Assembly: GCA_903838415.1 (NCBI GenBank)
Contig: CAILYI010000084.1
Coordinates: 55,139 to 119,138, forward strand
Source of the DNA: an uncultured Anaerolineae bacterium
GTDB taxonomy: Bacteria; Chloroflexota; Anaerolineae; Anaerolineales; Villigracilaceae
Reading direction: 5' to 3'
Length of the DNA stretch: 64,000 nt
The notes under the pieces are model-generated. The model saw nothing but the letters and a program-made list of their open reading frames with translations, made no database searches and was not told where the DNA came from. How positions within the stretch are numbered: the stretch's first letter is position 1; the number at the start of each line of letters is the position of its first letter. Positions 24,833-34,400 of this stretch are shown here, one piece after another. The position numbers and the translations under genes were made by a program.

Positions 24833-26674
24833 TTATGGAGTGGGCGTGCTGGATAGCGCGCGCGTGGCGGTCGGTTTGGGCGTTTTGGATGGGACGCGCG
24901 TAGCTGGCAGGGTTGGCGTAAACGTCACTGTCGGCGACGGCGTGGGGGAATGGATTTCTTCCAGGCGCAGCTGGGCTTTTTGGCGCATTTCGTCGGTGGT
25001 GACATCTACCGGCAGGGACAGGATTTCGCTCCAGTCGCGGAAGGCTGCCTCGGGTTGGTTCAATTGATCCAGCGACAGGGCGCGGACGTAGACGAAACGC
25101 GCGCGTTCCTGGTCGTTTGTGATCAATCCTTCCACTTTGATGATGGCAATGTAAGAGTTGTTGTACTCACCCTTGCCCATGTAGGCTTTCGCCACGCCTT
25201 CGCCAGCGTCAAACGATTCGGGGTTCAGGCGCAGCGCAGTCTGGAAGTTGGTCAGGGCGTTGTCGCTGTCATTTTGGGCCAGGGCAGTTTGTCCGAGCCA
25301 GAAGTAGCTATCGGGGTTGACCGGGTCGAGCCGGACGGCTTGCTGTAAATTTTTCAGGGCGGTTTCATAATCGCCGCGATGATAATAGGCGGAGCCCAGC
25401 ACCGCAAAAGCTTCGGCGTTGTCCGGCTGATACTTGAGATAGGTTTCGAAGACATCCACGGCCTGGTCGATTTGATCATTGGCCTGATATGCCATGCCCA
25501 GCACCAAATATCCGTCCAGCATGGTGATATCCATCTGGTTGGCGCGCTTGGCCGATTCGAGGGCGGCTTCATTTTCTCCCTGTGCCAGTTCCAACCGGGC
25601 CAGGTTTAGCTCTACCAGCGGCGAATCGCTCAGGTTGGAGGTTTGTAACAGGTCGGCCTGGGCGGTTTTCAGGTCTTTTTTGGCAAGATAATACAGGCCG
25701 CGTTCCATGTAGGCTTCAGCGTAGTTGGGATCCAGTTTAATGGCCCGATCCAGATCGGCGCTAACATCCTGATTGGGGTTTATGGCCAGCGTGGCGCGCG
25801 CCCGTCCAAGATAGGATGGCGCAAAATTTGCATTGGTGGTGATTGCCAGCTGGTAATAATTGAGGGCTTCCTGGTATTTCCCGCTCAAGCGGTTGGCCTC
25901 GCCGATAAAATACAGCGCGTCCACCGAGCCGGGCTGGGCGGTGGCAACCTGCGCCATCATCAGCCCCACGGTATCCCATTGACTTTTGTTGTAGGCGCGC
26001 ATCGCGCCGTTGTAACTATCGCCCGCCGCCTCGCCGTGCGGAGTGGCGGCGTAGATTGGGGTAGGAGTGTAGGGCGTGGATAGCAATTCTGCCAGCGGAC
26101 GGATGGTGGACTGGACTGCGCCCACCTGGTTGCTGTTGGTGGCATATGGCGTCACGGTTGGACGGGAAGTTCCCAGCGCCTCGCGCGTGGCGACCGGACG
26201 TTTGGAGATCAAAACTCCCAGCCCGATGAAGGCTCCAATCAGGACCACCGCTCCCAGCCCCAGCGCTGCTCCCAGGCGAAACGCCGAATTGCTGGTCATC
26301 TTCTTCAGCCCGGTGGGTTTGTCTTTCTCTTCGGTCAGCTGCAGTTTTGATTCCCAGGGACGGGGATGATTCAGCGGGAACGGCTGAATGGAATCGTCCG
26401 GAGCCAGGGCGCCCATCAAAATCAGCCCGCGCCGCGCCGCCGCATGCGTTGGATCCAGCTTGAAAGCCGTTTGCAGGCAGTACAGGCGCTCTTTTTGCGT
26501 TTCCATTGCCGCACTCAGCCAGACCCAATAATCCGGGTTTTGCTGGTCGGTGCGGATTAAATTGGTCAGGATTGTGCGCGCCTGCGCGAATTGTTCCTGA
26601 CGAATAGACTCCATGGCTTGCTGGAGCATGGTTTCTTCTGGGGACGGTTCGGGCGAGAGTATCTCTGGGGACAT
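24833..26674 (-). CDS. TPR-repeat membrane protein
   Basis: A 613-residue protein. The N-terminal 125 residues form a small helical repeat region, then one membrane helix (about 132-157), then roughly ten tetratricopeptide repeats (about 205-560) with the usual A..Y...G.......A...Y..A....P pattern (for example GEANRLSGKYQEALNYYQLA), and a Thr/Pro-rich tail (TPSPTVTFTPTLPATRVP). The repeats should lie outside the membrane and act as a protein-binding scaffold. It is a single-gene unit with a terminator just beyond its stop. TGcTAAACT at 26681-26689 puts the predicted start on the ATG. Confidence 0.88.
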   Translation of the reverse strand: MSPEILSPEPSPEETMLQQAMESIRQEQFAQARTILTNLIRTDQQNPDYWVWLSAAMETQKERLYCLQTAFKLDPTHAAARRGLILMGALAPDDSIQPFPLNHPRPWESKLQLTEEKDKPTGLKKMTSNSAFRLGAALGLGAVVLIGAFIGLGVLISKRPVATREALGTSRPTVTPYATNSNQVGAVQSTIRPLAELLSTPYTPTPIYAATPHGEAAGDSYNGAMRAYNKSQWDTVGLMMAQVATAQPGSVDALYFIGEANRLSGKYQEALNYYQLAITTNANFAPSYLGRARATLAINPNQDVSADLDRAIKLDPNYAEAYMERGLYYLAKKDLKTAQADLLQTSNLSDSPLVELNLARLELAQGENEAALESAKRANQMDITMLDGYLVLGMAYQANDQIDQAVDVFETYLKYQPDNAEAFAVLGSAYYHRGDYETALKNLQQAVRLDPVNPDSYFWLGQTALAQNDSDNALTNFQTALRLNPESFDAGEGVAKAYMGKGEYNNSYIAIIKVEGLITNDQERARFVYVRALSLDQLNQPEAAFRDWSEILSLPVDVTTDEMRQKAQLRLEEIHSPTPSPTVTFTPTLPATRVPSKTPKPTATRALSSTPTP

Positions 26675-26680
26675 ATACTG

Positions 26681-26689
26681 AGTTTAGCA
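26681..26689 (-). promoter_or_regulatory. Extended -10 of TPR gene, leaderless
   Basis: Minus-strand TGCTAAACT, a weak hexamer with the TG extension; seven bases on is base 26674, the A of the ATG. No ribosome site is present. Confidence 0.4.
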
Positions 26690-26811
26690 CAGCCCTGCAG
26701 GGCGGGCAAGCACTTTGAGCCTGGCCCGAGCGGATTAAAGCGTGAGTTGCGCGGGGAAATTGCAGAAATCAAGCAGCCAAATATTCGGACTTTTATTAAC
26801 CAATTTGAAGG

Positions 26812-26839
26812 TTGCGCGGAATTAAAAATACTCTATAAT
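26812..26839 (+). promoter_or_regulatory. Promoter of channel gene
   Basis: TTGCGC (26812-26817), 16-base spacer and perfect TATAAT (26834-26839). Start predicted near 26846, with GGAGG at 26865-26869 before the ATG. Confidence 0.7.
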
Positions 26840-26876
26840 ACCGATACTTTTATTCTTTTCACATGGAGGCCATAAT

Positions 26877-28784
26877 ATGACACCACAACCCACCCTGAAG
26901 GAACGTTGGAATTACTGGTTCGACAATTATATGTCACGCGGCACGCTGGCCCTAATCGGCGGCCTGGCCGTTATCTCGTTGGTTATCATTTTCCTGGCGG
27001 CTGCCGTTATCAGCCTGGGCGGCGTTGCGCTCGCTCCGGAAGGCGCCAGCGAACCCATGACTTTTGTGGAAGCAGCCTGGGAAGGTTTGATGCGCACCAT
27101 GGATGCCGGAACCATGGGCGGCGACGCAGGCTGGGGCTTCCGTCTGCCCATGTTTTTTGTGACTCTCGGCGGCGTCTTCATCATCAGCGCCTTAATCGGC
27201 GTGCTGACAACCGCAGTGGAAGGAAAAATTGAGGACTTGCGTAAAGGCCGCTCGCGCGTACTCGAATCCAACCATACTGTAATTTTGGGCTGGTCGCCCC
27301 AAATCTTTACCATCATCCCTGAGATTGTAGCCGCCAACGAAAACCAGAAAAACGGCATTATCGCCATTCTGTCAGACAAAGACAAGCTGGAGATGGAAGA
27401 AGAAATCCGTGGACGGGTGGGTTCAACCGGGAAAACGACCGTCATCTGCCGTTCCGGCGCCCCCATCGACCCGACTGAACTGGAAATCATCAGCCCACAC
27501 ACCGCGCGCTCCATCATCATCCTGCCGCCCGAAGACAGTGACCCCGATTCTTACGTCATCAAGACGGCGCTCGCCATTACCAACAGCCCCAATCGCCGCC
27601 CCGAACCTTATCACATCGTCACCCAAATCCAGGATGCGCGCAATCTGGATGTGATCAAAATGATCGGCGCCAAAGACGATATTCATGCCGTGCTGACCGG
27701 TGAAGTCATTGCGCGCGTCACCGCCCAAACCAGCCGCCAACCCGGCCTTTCGATGGTCTACACCGAACTGCTCAACTTCGGCGGCGACGAAATCTACTTC
27801 AAAGAAGAACCCTCGCTCTCCGGGAAAACCTTCGGAGACTCACTCGGCGCTTACGCCGACTCTGCCATCATTGGCATTCAGCAAGCTGACGGCGTCATCA
27901 GGCTCAACCCGCCGATGGACACGCGCATCGCCCCCGGCGATAAAATCATTGCCGTCTCGGCAGATGACGACACCATCAAACTCTCCGGGCTGACCAACCC
28001 GCCCGTGCAAACCAACCTGTTGCACAGCGGCACCCAGCGTGCAGCCGCCCAGCCCGAAAAAGGCCTGCTGATCGGCTGGAACGAATCAGCCGCCACCATC
28101 ATCCGCGAATTGGATAATTACGTCGCAAAGGGCTCAACCGTCACCATCGTGGCCGATCAAGCCTACGAAGCGGATGTCAAGCAGTCCTCCAAACAAAAAA
28201 ATCAAAAAACCATCTTCCGCGGCGGCGATACCACCGACCGGGCCTTGCTCAATGATCTCAATGTCGCTGATTACGACCACGTCATCGTGTTGGCCGACAC
28301 AAACATCGAAATCCAGGCCGCCGATGCCCGCACCCTGATCACGCTGCTGCATCTGCGCGACATCGCCGAAAAAGACGAAACGCCCTTCTCCATCGTCAGC
28401 GAAATGCTCGACCTGCGCAACCGAGACCTGGCCGAAGTCACCAAAGTGGATGACTTCATCGTCAGCGACCACCTGATCAGCCTGATGATGTCACAACTCT
28501 CTGAAAATGGGAATTTGGACGACGTTTTCACTGACTTGTTCGACCCGGAAGGTTCGGAGCTCTATCTCAAGCCGGTGGCCGACTATGTGGAAATCGGAAC
28601 ACCTGTCAACTTTTATACCGTTGTTGAAGCGGCCCGCCGCCGCGGTGAGGTGGCGATTGGCTACCGCATCGTCAGCGAACTGCACGATGCCGAAAAATCC
28701 TACGGCGTGCGCACCAACCCGAAAAAATCTGACGAAGTCGTCTTTGCCCCGGCAGACAAGATCATTGTCCTGGCTGAAGACTAA
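26877..28784 (+). CDS. CASTOR/POLLUX-like ion channel with RCK domains
   Basis: A 635-residue channel-type protein. Membrane helices at about 22-52 and 88-114 flank a pore-like loop (residues 62-86 with MDAGTMGGDAGWG); this is followed by HTVILGWSPQIF, the start of an RCK/TrkA-N domain, and a second RCK half beginning KGLLIGWNESAATI. The order matches the CASTOR/POLLUX family, calcium- or cation-permeable channels of plants with bacterial homologs. It has a clear promoter and GGAGG site. A palindromic repeat array follows its stop. A link to potassium homeostasis, a classic c-di-AMP target, is only an inference. Confidence 0.88.
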   Translation: MTPQPTLKERWNYWFDNYMSRGTLALIGGLAVISLVIIFLAAAVISLGGVALAPEGASEPMTFVEAAWEGLMRTMDAGTMGGDAGWGFRLPMFFVTLGGVFIISALIGVLTTAVEGKIEDLRKGRSRVLESNHTVILGWSPQIFTIIPEIVAANENQKNGIIAILSDKDKLEMEEEIRGRVGSTGKTTVICRSGAPIDPTELEIISPHTARSIIILPPEDSDPDSYVIKTALAITNSPNRRPEPYHIVTQIQDARNLDVIKMIGAKDDIHAVLTGEVIARVTAQTSRQPGLSMVYTELLNFGGDEIYFKEEPSLSGKTFGDSLGAYADSAIIGIQQADGVIRLNPPMDTRIAPGDKIIAVSADDDTIKLSGLTNPPVQTNLLHSGTQRAAAQPEKGLLIGWNESAATIIRELDNYVAKGSTVTIVADQAYEADVKQSSKQKNQKTIFRGGDTTDRALLNDLNVADYDHVIVLADTNIEIQAADARTLITLLHLRDIAEKDETPFSIVSEMLDLRNRDLAEVTKVDDFIVSDHLISLMMSQLSENGNLDDVFTDLFDPEGSELYLKPVADYVEIGTPVNFYTVVEAARRRGEVAIGYRIVSELHDAEKSYGVRTNPKKSDEVVFAPADKIIVLAED

Positions 28785-28800
28785 AACTGATCCCGTGAAT

Positions 28801-28942
28801 CGAGCTGGCTCGTTGCGCTGATTAAGCCGCTCGATTCGTTCATCGAGCTGGCTCGATTCGCTGATTAAGCCGCTTGATTCGTTCGTCGAGCTGGCTCGAT
28901 TCGTTCGTCGAGCTGGCTCGATTTGTCTGTCAAGCTGGCTCG
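28801..28942. repeat. Tandem array of palindromic repeats
   Basis: Five copies of the core CGAGCTGGCTCG (the last reads CAAGCTGGCTCG) start at 28801, 28844, 28887, 28909 and 28931, so the period is 43, 43, 22 and 22 bases. Each core with its flanks (AATCGAGC-TG-GCTCGATT) can form a hairpin. The 43-base units carry an added CTGATTAAGCCGC segment that the 22-base units lack. The array fills the gap between the channel gene and the next gene. Confidence 0.85.
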
Positions 28943-28968
28943 ATTCGCCCGTTGTAAAGCAGGTTTCT

Positions 28969-29700
28969 TTGAAATCTTCGCCAATCACTGAGTTGCCGAA
29001 ATACCCTTTTCGGTTGAAACATCCGCTGGCCGATCTGCGCGAATTGTATGACGAGTTCGACGCGCCCATCAGCGCCGTGGATTGCGGCCAAAAGTGCGCG
29101 CCGCACAACCCAAACGGCAAACCGTTCTGCTGCGATATCTGTCACGCTGTCCCGGCGGCTTACCGCCAGGAATGGAGTTTTCTGCAAAGCCAGACCAATC
29201 TCTGGCAGGCCTGGCGCGGCGACGAATGCGCCTCCGCCGGAGTGGACGAGTTCGGCAAGTTGCAGTCCGAAACGCCTGAGGACATGATCCTGCTGGCCTG
29301 CCTGGGCCCGGCGCAATGCCAGCGCTCATTCCGCGCCCTGAGCTGTCGACAGTTCCCGTTTTTTCCTTATGTCACCAGCGATTACCGTTTCCTTGGGCTG
29401 GCCTGTGACTGGGAGTTTGAAAACACCTGCTGGGTGATCAGCAACCTGGGACAGGTGAGCGCCGCCTACCGCGCGCAGTTCGTGGAAACCCATGATCGTC
29501 TGTTTGCGTTTTCGCAGGAAGCCTTCGAGAGTTACTACAATCACTCTGAACGTCTGCGCGAGCATTTCTCAGCTTTACACCGCCGCGCTCCAATTTTGCA
29601 CCGCAACGGAGGCTGCTACCTGCTCAGTCCGGGCAGCGAGCGGCTGACAAAAATTGCGCCAGAAGAAATGGCGCAATTCGGGCCGTACAAGTTGGGCTGA
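28969..29700 (+). CDS. Cysteine-cluster protein, YkgJ-like (tentative)
   Basis: A 243-residue soluble protein with many cysteines: CGQKC, then CCDIC eleven residues later, then CLGPAQC and SCRQFPFFPY. The CxxxC...CCxxC...C order and the FPFFPY element resemble the Fe-S/zinc cluster proteins of the YkgJ (UPF0153) type, but I could not confirm it. The start appears to be TTG at 28969 with a weak AGCAGG upstream; there is no better start. It directly follows the repeat array. Function is unknown. Confidence 0.6.
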   Translation: MKSSPITELPKYPFRLKHPLADLRELYDEFDAPISAVDCGQKCAPHNPNGKPFCCDICHAVPAAYRQEWSFLQSQTNLWQAWRGDECASAGVDEFGKLQSETPEDMILLACLGPAQCQRSFRALSCRQFPFFPYVTSDYRFLGLACDWEFENTCWVISNLGQVSAAYRAQFVETHDRLFAFSQEAFESYYNHSERLREHFSALHRRAPILHRNGGCYLLSPGSERLTKIAPEEMAQFGPYKLG

Positions 29701-29908
29701 CCAAATCTGAGCTTGAGCATCTCTCCCGAAAACCTTTTTGCCGCGGATTTCGCGGAAGACTACTGCAAAAACCTTTTTAACCACAAAGTAGCACGAAGGA
29801 AAATCAGGTTTTTTGGCGAGAAGCATCGGAAACCCGAAAGGCCCCTTTAATATTCTTGGCGGTAAGCTTTTGACCTTTTTGACAGTAGCGTCATTCCCGG
29901 CGTGTTGC

Positions 29909-31138
29909 TTACAACTCAAAAATGCTGATGCTTTCGATGTGAAACGTCTGCGGAAAAAGATCGAAGGGGGTGACCTGTTTCAGCCGGTAGCCGCCCGCCA
30001 TCAGCCGGGCCGCGTCCCGCGCCAGCGTGGATGGGTCACAGGAGACGTACGCCAGTGTTTCCGGTTTGAGCTTCAGCAGCGCATCCAGCACGGCAACATC
30101 CAGCCCGGCGCGCGGCGGATCGACGATCACCACGTCCGCGTAGGTGGTCAGCGCGGGCAAAATCTCTTCCGCCAGGCCTTCGTACAATTCCACGTTGCCG
30201 AACTCGTCCAGATTAGTCACAAAATCTTCGCAGGAGGATGGCGCGAATTCAACCGCGATCACTTTGGCGACCCTGGATGCAAAAAAAGCGCTGAATAAAC
30301 CCGCCCCGCAGTACAGATCCAGCAAAGTGCTGGTGGCTGAGACGGGTAAATTCTCCAGCAAATGGGTGACCATTTGCGCGGCCATGGGCGTGTTGACCTG
30401 GAAAAACGAGGCGGCGGATACTTTGAACGGGCGATCGAGCACGCTGATGACGGTATGCCCATCCCCGGCCATGATCACGGCGTCATCTTCCGTCAGGTGC
30501 ACGACGGAGATGTCGGTTTCGATTTCCATTTCGGGCGGGGCCAACTCGTCCGATTCGAGGATCAGCATCAAATCGTCATTCATCCCGGCGCGCAGCGAAA
30601 CCCGTTCCACTGGCGATTCAGGCTCGAATTCGAGAGTCGGCCAGAGCGTGTTGAGCGCGGTTTCGGGCAGGAAACATTCGTTAATCGGGATGACGGTTTC
30701 GGGGTAGCCGGTGGAGATAAAGCCCAATTTCCCGGTTTCGTCCAAATGGAATTGAACATGATTCCGATAATTCCATTCGTTGGGCGAGGCCAGCATGTCC
30801 CGCACTGGCGGGTTTTGGATTTTTCCGATGCGGCCGAGCTGGTCGCGCAAAATGTCCGTTTTGATTTTGAGCTGGGCGGCATACGGCAAGTGTTGATAGT
30901 GACAGCCGCCGCAGATGCCAAAATGCTGGCAGCGCGGAGGGATGCGCTCTGGCGAGGGCGTCAGCACCTCGACCAGCACGGCGCGCGCGAAGTTTTTGCG
31001 CTCATGCACAATGCGCGCGCGGACGGTTTCGCCGGGCAGGCAAAAGGGGATGAACACGGCGCGGCCGTCGCTTAATCGGCCCATGGCTTCGCCGCCATAG
31101 GTGAGGGTGGTCAGGGTGATTTCTACAATTTTTTCCAT
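29909..31138 (-). CDS. rlmD: 23S rRNA (uracil-5-)-methyltransferase, RlmD/RumA type
   Basis: A 409-residue TrmA/RumA-family enzyme that methylates a uridine in RNA, most likely 23S rRNA. It has an N-terminal TRAM domain, a 4Fe-4S binding set CQHFGICGGC (Cys-x5-Cys-x2-Cys), a SAM-binding LLDLYCGAGLFSAFFA motif, and the nucleophile in YVSCDPSTLARD; the C-terminal HIESISIFEL includes the general base Glu. Minus-strand GATAAT just upstream (31144-31149) may give a leaderless message. Which uridine is methylated cannot be settled from sequence alone. Confidence 0.9.
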   Translation of the reverse strand: MEKIVEITLTTLTYGGEAMGRLSDGRAVFIPFCLPGETVRARIVHERKNFARAVLVEVLTPSPERIPPRCQHFGICGGCHYQHLPYAAQLKIKTDILRDQLGRIGKIQNPPVRDMLASPNEWNYRNHVQFHLDETGKLGFISTGYPETVIPINECFLPETALNTLWPTLEFEPESPVERVSLRAGMNDDLMLILESDELAPPEMEIETDISVVHLTEDDAVIMAGDGHTVISVLDRPFKVSAASFFQVNTPMAAQMVTHLLENLPVSATSTLLDLYCGAGLFSAFFASRVAKVIAVEFAPSSCEDFVTNLDEFGNVELYEGLAEEILPALTTYADVVIVDPPRAGLDVAVLDALLKLKPETLAYVSCDPSTLARDAARLMAGGYRLKQVTPFDLFPQTFHIESISIFEL

Positions 31139-31204
31139 GGAAAATTATCAGGGACGGGGTTGGCCCGTCCCTGCCTTTTTTGCTGAATTTGGAGACCTGG
31201 CGGG

Positions 31205-32569
31205 TTACTTGCCGAGGTTCTTTTGCATCGAGCGCTTCACAATCGCGCGGTAGACTTTTTCCAGCCGCCGCATGATTTCGCCCGAGTTGGGATCCTGGGC
31301 GCCCTGCTGTTCGACCTGCTGCATGAGTGAGGCCAGCATGCCGGTCAGTTCATCGGTCAGTTCGTTGGCGTGAGCTTGCAGGGCTTTTTCAAGCTCGGCA
31401 TCGCTCCCGGCGGCATCCACCAGTTCGTTGACCAGCTCCAGTTCGGGCGGAGTGCTGGCCTGCTGCAAGACCGCCACAATCTGCTGCAGTTTTTGCATGC
31501 GGGCGGCGTCGTTTTTCTGCTGAGCATCGCGCAGCTTGGTTTCCAAAACCTGCACGACGGCTTCGTTTTGGAAGTTTTCCATGTTTTGGATGGTGGCCTG
31601 AGCAATATCGGGCGCCGACAGCAGGGATTCGATCATGGCGTCGGCCTGTTTGAGCTGTTCTTCGAGGGCCTTATCCAGCTGGTTGGTGAATTCGAGGATC
31701 TTTTCGCGCAGTTCTTCCAGCTTTTTGCGCTCGTCACCGGATGCCTTGTCAATTTGGCCGGTCAGGATTTGGAAGAAGTTGTAATCCAGGCCGTTGCGCG
31801 TCAGGCTGACCAGAGCCTGTACGCGCGCTTCGGAAGGAGCGGCGATCAGTAATTCGAGCAGTTTTTCGCGCGTCAAACCCTTCCCGACCTCTTGCAGCGA
31901 TTTGACCGCGGCTTCCAGTTCGCCCATTTGGGCCTGGAGTTTGCGGCCATATTCTGAGTTTGCCAGCAACTCTTCCTGTAACACGCCCATCGCCTGGGCG
32001 GTCTGCTGCTGACCGGAAGCAACCGCGGCATCCGCCAGGCGGTTGAAAATGGCAAAGAAGGCCTCGTCCAGTTGGGCGGCTTCTTCCTTGATGAGGGCGG
32101 TGCGCACATCTGGGGATGCGGCCTGCAAGAGACGTTGAATCAGGCTGAGACGTTTCTGCTGTTCGTCGAGCATTTCCTTGGTGACGCCGTCTTTTTCCAG
32201 AATTTTCTCGATCATGCTCTGCAGGGTCAGGAAACTCTGCGAGCGCAGCAGGTAGCCTTTGCGCTTTTCGGCGGGCAGGCGGTTCATGACCTGCGAGATG
32301 AGCGGGCCAACCAGTTTTTCCTGCTCGTTGACGGGCAGCCCCAATTCAGCCGGGAAATGGGTCAGCAGGAGCTCTTTGTCGTTGTCGTGATAGACGATGG
32401 GGGTTGCCAGCGGGCCTTCAAATCCGCAGTGCGGGCAGCGCGCATAGTTGGAGACGCGCCCGAGCAGGCGCTGTTTGGCGGCAGGGTCGGCGGTGACATC
32501 AAACAGCTGTTCAACCTGGGCAGGGATCATCTGGCGACAGCGCGGGCAGGAAATCTGGGTTTGCGGCAT
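31205..32569 (-). CDS. CpXC-domain protein
   Basis: A 454-residue protein with an N-terminal CpXC zinc domain (SCPRC...CPHCGFEG, residues 7-50), a domain family common in Anaerolineae and of unknown role. The rest is long, acidic and helical with heptads (about 100-440), probably a coiled coil. I chose ATG 32569 since the upstream frame has no ribosome site and no homology. Another CpXC-like role, for example a stress or polar scaffold, cannot be judged. Confidence 0.8.
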   Translation of the reverse strand: MPQTQISCPRCRQMIPAQVEQLFDVTADPAAKQRLLGRVSNYARCPHCGFEGPLATPIVYHDNDKELLLTHFPAELGLPVNEQEKLVGPLISQVMNRLPAEKRKGYLLRSQSFLTLQSMIEKILEKDGVTKEMLDEQQKRLSLIQRLLQAASPDVRTALIKEEAAQLDEAFFAIFNRLADAAVASGQQQTAQAMGVLQEELLANSEYGRKLQAQMGELEAAVKSLQEVGKGLTREKLLELLIAAPSEARVQALVSLTRNGLDYNFFQILTGQIDKASGDERKKLEELREKILEFTNQLDKALEEQLKQADAMIESLLSAPDIAQATIQNMENFQNEAVVQVLETKLRDAQQKNDAARMQKLQQIVAVLQQASTPPELELVNELVDAAGSDAELEKALQAHANELTDELTGMLASLMQQVEQQGAQDPNSGEIMRRLEKVYRAIVKRSMQKNLGK

Positions 32570-32673
32570 GAGATTTATATTCCGATTTCTGGTTCTGATT
32601 TTTGAATTTGAAGGCAACACGTCTGACGGTTGCCGGTTTTCCGAATTACAAGGGGATATTTTACCCCGAAAGT

Positions 32674-34206
32674 TTATCTTGGCAGAGAGAAGCAAATCCG
32701 CGCGCCGGAGCCGTGCTGCGGGTCAATCCAGACGCGGCCGCCGTGCGCCTCGACGATGGCGCGCGCCAGGTACAGCCCCAGTCCGGCGCCCTTGGTTTTG
32801 CGGACGGCAGTATCGGAGCGGTAGAACCTGTCAAAGATATGCGGCATGTCGTGCGGATCAATGCCGGGGCCTTCATCGCTGACGGTGATGATGACTTGTT
32901 CGGGGCGGATGTCGCCGCTGATGCGGATTTCGCCTTTGGGGGCGTATTTGATGGCGTTGGAGATCAGGTTCGAAAGGACTTGCTCGATACGAGTTTCGTC
33001 GCCCAAAATAACGGGGAAGCTTTCGGGGAAGTCCGTTTTCAGCGTGTGCTTTTTGGTCTGGGTTTGGAAGCGTTCAGCGAGGCGTTGGGAGAGGACCGGC
33101 AGGGAAATATCCGTCTGCTTGAGGGTCAAGCCACCGGCTTGCAGGCGCGAAGCGTCCAGTAAGTCTTCGATCATGTGCGTCAGGCGGTCAGCTTCATCTT
33201 CAATGACAGCCAGGCTGTCCTGGATGACGTGCCGGTCCCAGCGGGCGTCGTCACGCCGCAGGGTGGAAGCGTAACCCTTGATCAGCGCGACCGGGGTTTT
33301 GAGTTCGTGGCTGACGATGGAAATAAAGGTGGCTTTCATCTCGTCGGCGTTGCGGAAGTGGGTGATGTCGCGCACGGTGACGATGATGTTGCGCACCTGT
33401 CCATCGGGGGTGAGCAGCGGGGCATAGGTGATGCCGACCGGCACATTGGGCGGCTCGGGGCGTTTGAGATCCCCTTCGACATACAGATGCGCGTTGGTGG
33501 TGAGCGGCCAGCCTTTGGCCTCGGCTTCTTCGAGGGTCAGGCCATCTGGTTTGCGGGCCCAGTGAATGACTTCGTCATGCTGTTGGCCGCGAATCTCCTC
33601 GTCACTTTTGCCATAGATGCGCTCAAAGGCGTCGTTGACGCGTTCAATGCTGTGATCGGCGTTCAGGATCAAAATGCCGTCGGCGGCGCTGTCGATCAGG
33701 GCGTCGAGACGTTGTTTTTCGATGATGACCTGGCTGTAGAGCCGCGCATTGAAAACCGCGATGGCGGCCTGATCTGCAAAGGATTGTAAAAGCTGTTTGT
33801 CGTTGACGGAAAACAAATCGGGATAGGAACGAAAGATGAAAATAACCCCGATCACCTGTCCGTGCGTCACCAGCGGAATGGCGGTACCGTTAAGCAGGCC
33901 CTGGCTGGCGGTGTAGGTCAGATCTTTCAGCATGCGGTTGAGTTCATCCACATCCAGTTCGGCGACATGCTCCTCGGCCAGAAGCGGCTCAAGGTAGCGC
34001 AAAAATGCCGCCGGAATACCGTGTCCCGCGGCAACCCGCCAGGAATTGGCGTCTTTCAGCGCAATCAGCCCGGCCTGCCCCGCCAGCATTTCGATCGAGA
34101 TGCGTAAAATCCGCTTCAACACCTTTTGCAGGTCAAGTTCCTGGGTGATGGTGCGGGTTATTTCGAGCAGGTAGTCGCGTTGTCGAACACGAAAATCAGG
34201 CAGCAT
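32674..34206 (-). CDS. GAF-PAS sensor histidine kinase, orphan
   Basis: A 510-residue soluble sensor. It has a GAF domain (about 25-165), a PAS domain (about 170-290, with DGILILNADHSIERVN), HisKA with the phospho-site in IVSHELKTPVALIKGY, and a HATPase (about 400-508) with NAIKYAPKGE, DEGPGIDPHD and GAGLGLYLA. There are no membrane helices, so it probably senses a cytoplasmic signal or ligand. No response regulator is adjacent, so it is an orphan or part of a distributed pathway. Confidence 0.93.
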   Translation of the reverse strand: MLPDFRVRQRDYLLEITRTITQELDLQKVLKRILRISIEMLAGQAGLIALKDANSWRVAAGHGIPAAFLRYLEPLLAEEHVAELDVDELNRMLKDLTYTASQGLLNGTAIPLVTHGQVIGVIFIFRSYPDLFSVNDKQLLQSFADQAAIAVFNARLYSQVIIEKQRLDALIDSAADGILILNADHSIERVNDAFERIYGKSDEEIRGQQHDEVIHWARKPDGLTLEEAEAKGWPLTTNAHLYVEGDLKRPEPPNVPVGITYAPLLTPDGQVRNIIVTVRDITHFRNADEMKATFISIVSHELKTPVALIKGYASTLRRDDARWDRHVIQDSLAVIEDEADRLTHMIEDLLDASRLQAGGLTLKQTDISLPVLSQRLAERFQTQTKKHTLKTDFPESFPVILGDETRIEQVLSNLISNAIKYAPKGEIRISGDIRPEQVIITVSDEGPGIDPHDMPHIFDRFYRSDTAVRKTKGAGLGLYLARAIVEAHGGRVWIDPQHGSGARICFSLPR

Positions 34207-34351
34207 ATTTTTACTCTGGTTGGCCGGGCGTGGAGTGCAGTACCATGCTGTATTTTATCATCGGGCGGTGCTCAAAGTGTAAGAGCGGCATTGGAGGTTG
34301 GTTAATGGGCTGTTGAAGCCGGTTCGCGAGGGCGGGATGGCAGGCCTGCTT

Positions 34352-34357
34352 TATAAT
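34352..34357 (+). promoter_or_regulatory. -10 of BaiN-type gene, deciding the start
   Basis: TATAAT here overlaps the first in-frame ATG (34356), which therefore cannot be translated from this promoter. This favours the TTG at 34401, which has AAAGGCGG six bases upstream. Confidence 0.45.
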
Positions 34358-34400
34358 GGATACAGACAGAAGAGATTTTCAAACAAAAAGGCGGCTTATT

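Noticed and set aside
28801..28942. CRISPR array
   Set aside because: Units are only 22 and 43 bases, palindromic and directly adjacent with no unique spacers, and no cas genes are near.
28491..29120. 209-codon minus-strand frame across the palindromic array
   Set aside because: It overlaps two plus-strand genes and its middle simply translates the repeat (ESSQLDERIER-like).
29701..29908. Possible small gene between the Cys-cluster and rlmD genes
   Set aside because: Only short frames without ribosome sites; the stretch has two AAAACCTTTTT-containing near repeats of unknown meaning.
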